Assembly: GCA_007129985.1 (NCBI GenBank)
Contig: SKUL01000172.1
Coordinates: 1-17,523 of the forward strand
DNA: 17,523 bases
Direction of reading: 5' to 3'
Origin: Flavobacteriales bacterium
Lineage (GTDB): Bacteria > Bacteroidota > Bacteroidia > Flavobacteriales_D > SKUL01
The translations under genes and the position numbers were made by a program. Under the pieces are notes generated by a model. That model did not search any database. It was not told the DNA's origin and saw nothing but the letters and a program-made list of their open reading frames with translations. Below are positions 14,882-17,523 of the stretch, piece after piece (the first letter of the stretch is position 1; each line of letters opens with the position of its first letter).

Positions 14882-16165
14882 ATGTCACTTATTGCGCAGA
14901 TACAAGCCCGCGAGATTCTCGATTCACGCGGCAACCCCACCCTTGAAGTAGATGTAATCACCGAAAATGGTGTGCTCGGCAGGGCAGCGGTGCCTTCGGG
15001 TGCTTCAACCGGCGTGCACGAAGCGGTAGAACTCCGCGACGGTGACGCAGGTCGTTACCTCGGAAAAGGGGTTACCAAAGCCATGCAGAACGTAATCAAC
15101 GTGTTGAACAACGAGCTTCATGGGGCCCATGTATTTGAGCAACAAATGATAGACCGCGCGATGATAGGTATTGACGGCAGCGACAACAAAAGCGTTCTCG
15201 GCGCCAATGCCATTCTTGGGGTGTCGCTGGCCATTGCCAAAGCCGCAGCCCAGGAGGCAGGTATGCCACTCTATCGTTACATCGGTGGACCGTCGGCCAG
15301 CTATCTGCCCGTGCCAATGATGAACATTCTGAATGGGGGTCAGCACGCCGATAACAAAATAGATATCCAGGAGTTTATGGTGATGCCCATCGGTGCTGAG
15401 AGCTTTTCGGAAGGCTTGCGCATGGGTGTGGAGGTCTTTCACCACCTGAAAGAAGTACTCAAAAAAGGCGGCCACTCAACCAACGTCGGCGACGAAGGTG
15501 GTTTTGCTCCTCAACTGGAAAGCAACGAAGCCGCCATTGAAGCCGTTTTACAGGCCATTGAGAAGGCCGGTTACAAGCCCGGCGATGATATTGCTATTGC
15601 ACTGGATGCGGCAGCATCGGAGTTTTACAACGCCGAGAAAAAGCTCTACCGCTTTGAATCAACAGGCGATGAACTCAGTTCTTATGACATGGTGAACTAC
15701 TGGGCCGACTGGGTGAAAAAGTACCCCATCGTGTCGATTGAAGACGGTATGGACGAAGACGACTGGGATGGATGGCAAAAGCTTACCGAAGCTCTTGACG
15801 ACAAAGTACAGCTTGTAGGTGATGATATCTTCGTGACCAACACCGAGCGTTTATCGCGCGGAATCAGCGACGGGGTAGCCAACTCCATTCTCGTAAAGGT
15901 GAACCAGATTGGTACCCTTACCGAAACCATTGACGCGGTACAGCTTGCTACCCGCCATGGCTACACATCAGTGATGAGTCACCGCTCAGGCGAAACCGAA
16001 GACACTACCATTGCTGATTTGGCTGTGGCCCTTCAAACCATGCAGATTAAAACCGGTTCAGCTTCGCGCAGCGACAGGGTTGCCAAGTACAACCAATTGC
16101 TTCGCATTGAGGAGCAGCTTGGCAAGATGGCCTTTTACCCCGGCCGCGCTGCGTTGAGGATGTGA
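14882..16165 (+). CDS. eno: Enolase (phosphopyruvate hydratase)
   Basis: Enolase interconverts 2-phosphoglycerate and phosphoenolpyruvate in glycolysis and gluconeogenesis. The product has 427 residues. The N-terminal domain (about 1-135) contains AREILDSRGNPTLEVDV and PSGASTGVHEAVELRDG. In the barrel domain I see the active-site loop His155 (NGGQHADN), the acid Glu205 (GDEGGFAP), magnesium ligands Asp242, Glu287 and Asp314, the base Lys339 (ILVKVNQIGT), His367-Arg368-Ser369 (MSHRSGETEDT) and Lys390. All key residues are present. It probably shares a transcript with carA and has no recognisable terminator after it. It ends with TGA, unlike the TAA-rich genes upstream. Confidence 0.99.
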   Translation: MSLIAQIQAREILDSRGNPTLEVDVITENGVLGRAAVPSGASTGVHEAVELRDGDAGRYLGKGVTKAMQNVINVLNNELHGAHVFEQQMIDRAMIGIDGSDNKSVLGANAILGVSLAIAKAAAQEAGMPLYRYIGGPSASYLPVPMMNILNGGQHADNKIDIQEFMVMPIGAESFSEGLRMGVEVFHHLKEVLKKGGHSTNVGDEGGFAPQLESNEAAIEAVLQAIEKAGYKPGDDIAIALDAAASEFYNAEKKLYRFESTGDELSSYDMVNYWADWVKKYPIVSIEDGMDEDDWDGWQKLTEALDDKVQLVGDDIFVTNTERLSRGISDGVANSILVKVNQIGTLTETIDAVQLATRHGYTSVMSHRSGETEDTTIADLAVALQTMQIKTGSASRSDRVAKYNQLLRIEEQLGKMAFYPGRAALRM

Positions 16166-16286
16166 TTTAGAGTCGCTGGGCTCGGATAAGACATGACTTT
16201 CGGTTGCTACGTGAAGTTTCTTTGCGAGGCTTGATTTCATTGGCTTGAAGATTTCCTTAATACCTTCATTCGTAGAATATTCATTG
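16166..16286. other. Intergenic region between eno and PLP enzyme gene
   Basis: This 121-base interval has no intrinsic terminator and no good -7/-33 promoter pair. A - strand frame stays open across it (ATG at 16297, protein-like residues such as NEGIKEIFKPMKSSLAKKLHV), but it continues antisense into the eno 3' end to 16058 and overlaps the PLP gene start. I therefore do not call it a gene. A short direct repeat GGCTTGA occurs at 16228 and 16242. Confidence 0.4.
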
Positions 16287-17213
16287 GTGGATATCATTGC
16301 AACACCCTCGCCGCTCCAGGAACTCAAATCACCTTTGTTTGAGCGTAAGGGGTTGTCTGTTTGGGTAAAGCGGGATGACTTGCTTCACCCTGTGGTTTCG
16401 GGCAATAAATGGCGTAAGCTGAAGTACAATATTCAAGAGGCCCAAGGCAGAGCTTGTTCGCGCATCCTCACTTTTGGCGGGGCTTATAGCAATCACTTGC
16501 ACGCCACGGCGGGAGCCTGCGCCAAGGTAGGACTCTCGTCAGTAGCAGTGGTGCGCGGCGAAGAAACATTGCCTCTCAACAGCACATTGCGCTTTGCAGC
16601 AGAACAGGGCATGCACCTGCATTATGTGTCGCGCTCGGATTACCGCATGCGCTACGAGGAGTCTTTTCAGCAGGCATTGCTTGATGAATATCCGGGTTCA
16701 TACCTCGTGCCGGAGGGTGGAGCCAATGCCGACGGAGTGCGTGGTTGCAAGGAGATTGTTGAGGAAGTGTCCATGCCTTTTGACAAAATCGCCGTGGCTT
16801 GCGGAACCGGCACCACATTGGCAGGAATCGCATTGGCCTTAAATCCGGGCCAACAGGCTCTGGGCTTTTCGGCCTTGAAGAACGGCGCTTTTCTGGATGA
16901 TGAGGTAGCCGCCCTTGTGGCATCTGAAGGGCTTAGCACCACTCAACGTAATTGGAACATCCAAACAAACTACCATTTTGGTGGATACGCCCGCGTTACA
17001 CCGGAGCTGATTGCCTTTATGCAGCAGTTTTACAAGGAGCACGGTTTTAAGCTCGACCCGGTGTACACCGCTAAAATGTTCTACGGCGTATGGGATATGA
17101 TGGGAAATGACGCCTTTGCCCGCGGTACCACCTTGGTCCTTGTTCACACCGGCGGCCTTCAGGGATTGAAGGGGATGGAAGAAAGATTGGGGCTGAATTT
17201 TTATGCGGAGTGA
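16287..17213 (+). CDS. PLP-dependent ACC deaminase/D-cysteine desulfhydrase family enzyme
   Basis: This is a fold-type II PLP enzyme. From the GTG at 16287 it has 308 residues, close to the family length. The PLP lysine is Lys41 in SGNKWRKLKYN. FGGAYSNH (63-70) and the phosphate-binding loop ACGTGTTLAG (171-180) are intact, and PEGGAN is at 142-147. At the two positions that separate ACC deaminase from D-cysteine desulfhydrase, it has Thr261 (after Tyr260) and Thr288 (HTGG) instead of Glu and Leu. That favours desulfhydrase-like or another amino-acid lyase chemistry over ACC deamination. No in-frame ATG exists near the N-terminus. TTG codons at 16284 and 16245 are alternative starts. The function is assigned to family level only. 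Confidence 0.9.
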   Translation: MDIIATPSPLQELKSPLFERKGLSVWVKRDDLLHPVVSGNKWRKLKYNIQEAQGRACSRILTFGGAYSNHLHATAGACAKVGLSSVAVVRGEETLPLNSTLRFAAEQGMHLHYVSRSDYRMRYEESFQQALLDEYPGSYLVPEGGANADGVRGCKEIVEEVSMPFDKIAVACGTGTTLAGIALALNPGQQALGFSALKNGAFLDDEVAALVASEGLSTTQRNWNIQTNYHFGGYARVTPELIAFMQQFYKEHGFKLDPVYTAKMFYGVWDMMGNDAFARGTTLVLVHTGGLQGLKGMEERLGLNFYAE

Positions 17214-17220
17214 TGGGGAG

Positions 17221-17244
17221 GTTTGAATCACCGGATGGTTCAAC
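17221..17244 (+). other. Imperfect hairpin after PLP gene
   Basis: GTTTGAATCA-CCGGA-TGGTTCAAC can form about nine pairs with one bulged T and one G-T pair, beginning 8 bases after the stop of the PLP gene. No T-run follows, so it is not a convincing intrinsic terminator. It might stabilise the 3' end of the transcript. Confidence 0.3.
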
Positions 17245-17331
17245 GCTTCAACTCATGGTTTAACATTCGCAGGTCAGCTTTGACGTGATGTACATTGAAC
17301 CTTTATTGGATTACATGCTATGGGTGATATT

Positions 17332-17348
17332 CGACCCCGACGGGGTCG
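17332..17348. repeat. REP-like hairpin, distal unit
   Basis: CGACCCCG-A-CGGGGTCG is a perfect palindrome that would fold as a 7-bp stem with a 3-base loop. Read on the - strand it ends GGGGTCGAAT, the same trailing bases as the second unit nearer the transposase. The two stems differ at one base pair (C-G here, T-A there), so pairing is preserved. This resembles the REP elements that accompany RAYT-type transposases. Confidence 0.6.
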
Positions 17349-17382
17349 TACCTTTTCCTTGTTTGATAGTCTTTAGACATTC

Positions 17383-17397
17383 GACCCTTTCAGGGTC
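17383..17397. repeat. REP-like hairpin, transposase-proximal unit
   Basis: GACCCT-TTC-AGGGTC is a 6-bp stem with a 3-base loop that abuts the stop codon of the - strand transposase gene. On the - strand it reads GACCCT-GAA-AGGGTC followed by GAAT, shared with the distal unit. It could serve both as a REP half-unit and as a 3' structure for the transposase mRNA. Confidence 0.55.
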
Positions 17398-17523
17398 TTA
17401 ATCTATCCATTCGAAATGGTATTCGTCCTGATGTTCAATTTGGTATTTGGCCAAAAAGTCTTTGTATTCCTCTTTGAACGTTCTTTTTTGGTGATGCTCC
17501 TTTTGATTCTGAATGTATCCAAT
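17398..17523 (-). CDS. IS200-like Y1 transposase, probable RAYT, C-terminal fragment
   Basis: The last 41 codons of a - strand gene run in from the right edge of the window, so its 5' part is missing. The visible protein contains GYIQNQKEHHQKRTFKEEY, then a Lys/Glu-rich helix, and ends EYHFEWID before a TAA stop. This is the typical C-terminus of Bacteroidota Y1 (HUH) transposases of the IS200-like/REP-associated group. Y-x-x-x-Q (YIQNQ, tyrosine codon at 17515-17517) corresponds to the catalytic tyrosine motif of that superfamily. The HUH motif lies outside the window. The gene converges on the PLP gene, and two hairpins lie just beyond its stop. Completeness and activity cannot be judged. 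Confidence 0.8.
   Translation of the reverse strand: MGYIQNQKEHHQKRTFKEEYKDFLAKYQIEHQDEYHFEWID

Noticed and set aside
16058..16327. An 89-codon - strand frame across the eno-PLP gap with a fairly protein-like middle section.
   Set aside because: It overlaps the ends of two solid genes and has no recognised homology. It is kept only as a finding about the intergenic segment.
17214..17331. A CRISPR leader or repeat array in the AT-richer stretch near the right edge.
   Set aside because: There are no regularly spaced direct repeats; the only repeated units are the two short palindromes beside the transposase gene.

Overview
This window is a housekeeping region from a member of the Bacteroidota, most likely Flavobacteriales-like with mid-range GC. 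Four things support this: nearly every start codon lacks a Shine-Dalgarno sequence; secY is followed directly by infA and a zinc-ligand-poor rpmJ; L17 carries a long Ala/Glu/Pro tail; and rplQ is followed by carA and eno, an arrangement I associate with Flavobacteriia. The species cannot be named from the sequence alone.

Positions 1-13735 hold the merged S10-spc-alpha cluster, all on the + strand and tightly packed: rplC (5' end cut by the window edge), rplD, rplW, rplB, rpsS, rplV, rpsC, rplP, rpmC, rpsQ, rplN, rplX, rplE, rpsN, rpsH, rplF, rplR, rpsE, rpmD, rplO, secY, infA, rpmJ, rpsM, rpsK, rpsD, rpoA and rplQ. Gaps are usually 5-40 bases, with two overlaps (rplC/rplD and rplX/rplE). The cluster encodes ribosomal proteins, the SecY channel that receives their secreted products, initiation factor 1 and the RNA polymerase alpha subunit. 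It ends in a strong intrinsic terminator at 13700-13735.

Positions 13752-16165 hold carA (glutaminase subunit of carbamoyl-phosphate synthase) and eno (enolase), 14 bases apart and probably co-transcribed. The carA start lies only 16 bases beyond the terminator T-tract. A 121-base interval without a convincing gene separates eno from a fold-type II PLP enzyme (16287-17213). That enzyme looks like an ACC deaminase homologue, but its specificity residues resemble D-cysteine desulfhydrase.

The right edge (17398-17523, - strand) holds the last 41 residues of an IS200-like Y1 transposase, including the YxxxQ catalytic-tyrosine motif. Two short GACCC/GGGTC hairpins lie just beyond its stop codon. 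This looks like a REP-associated transposase (RAYT) locus and is the only mobile or accessory signal here. I found no CRISPR array, tRNA, rRNA or clearly novel multi-gene system. The items most worth a second look are the hairpin/transposase edge, the substrate question for the PLP enzyme, the L17 tail and the terminator-carA junction.
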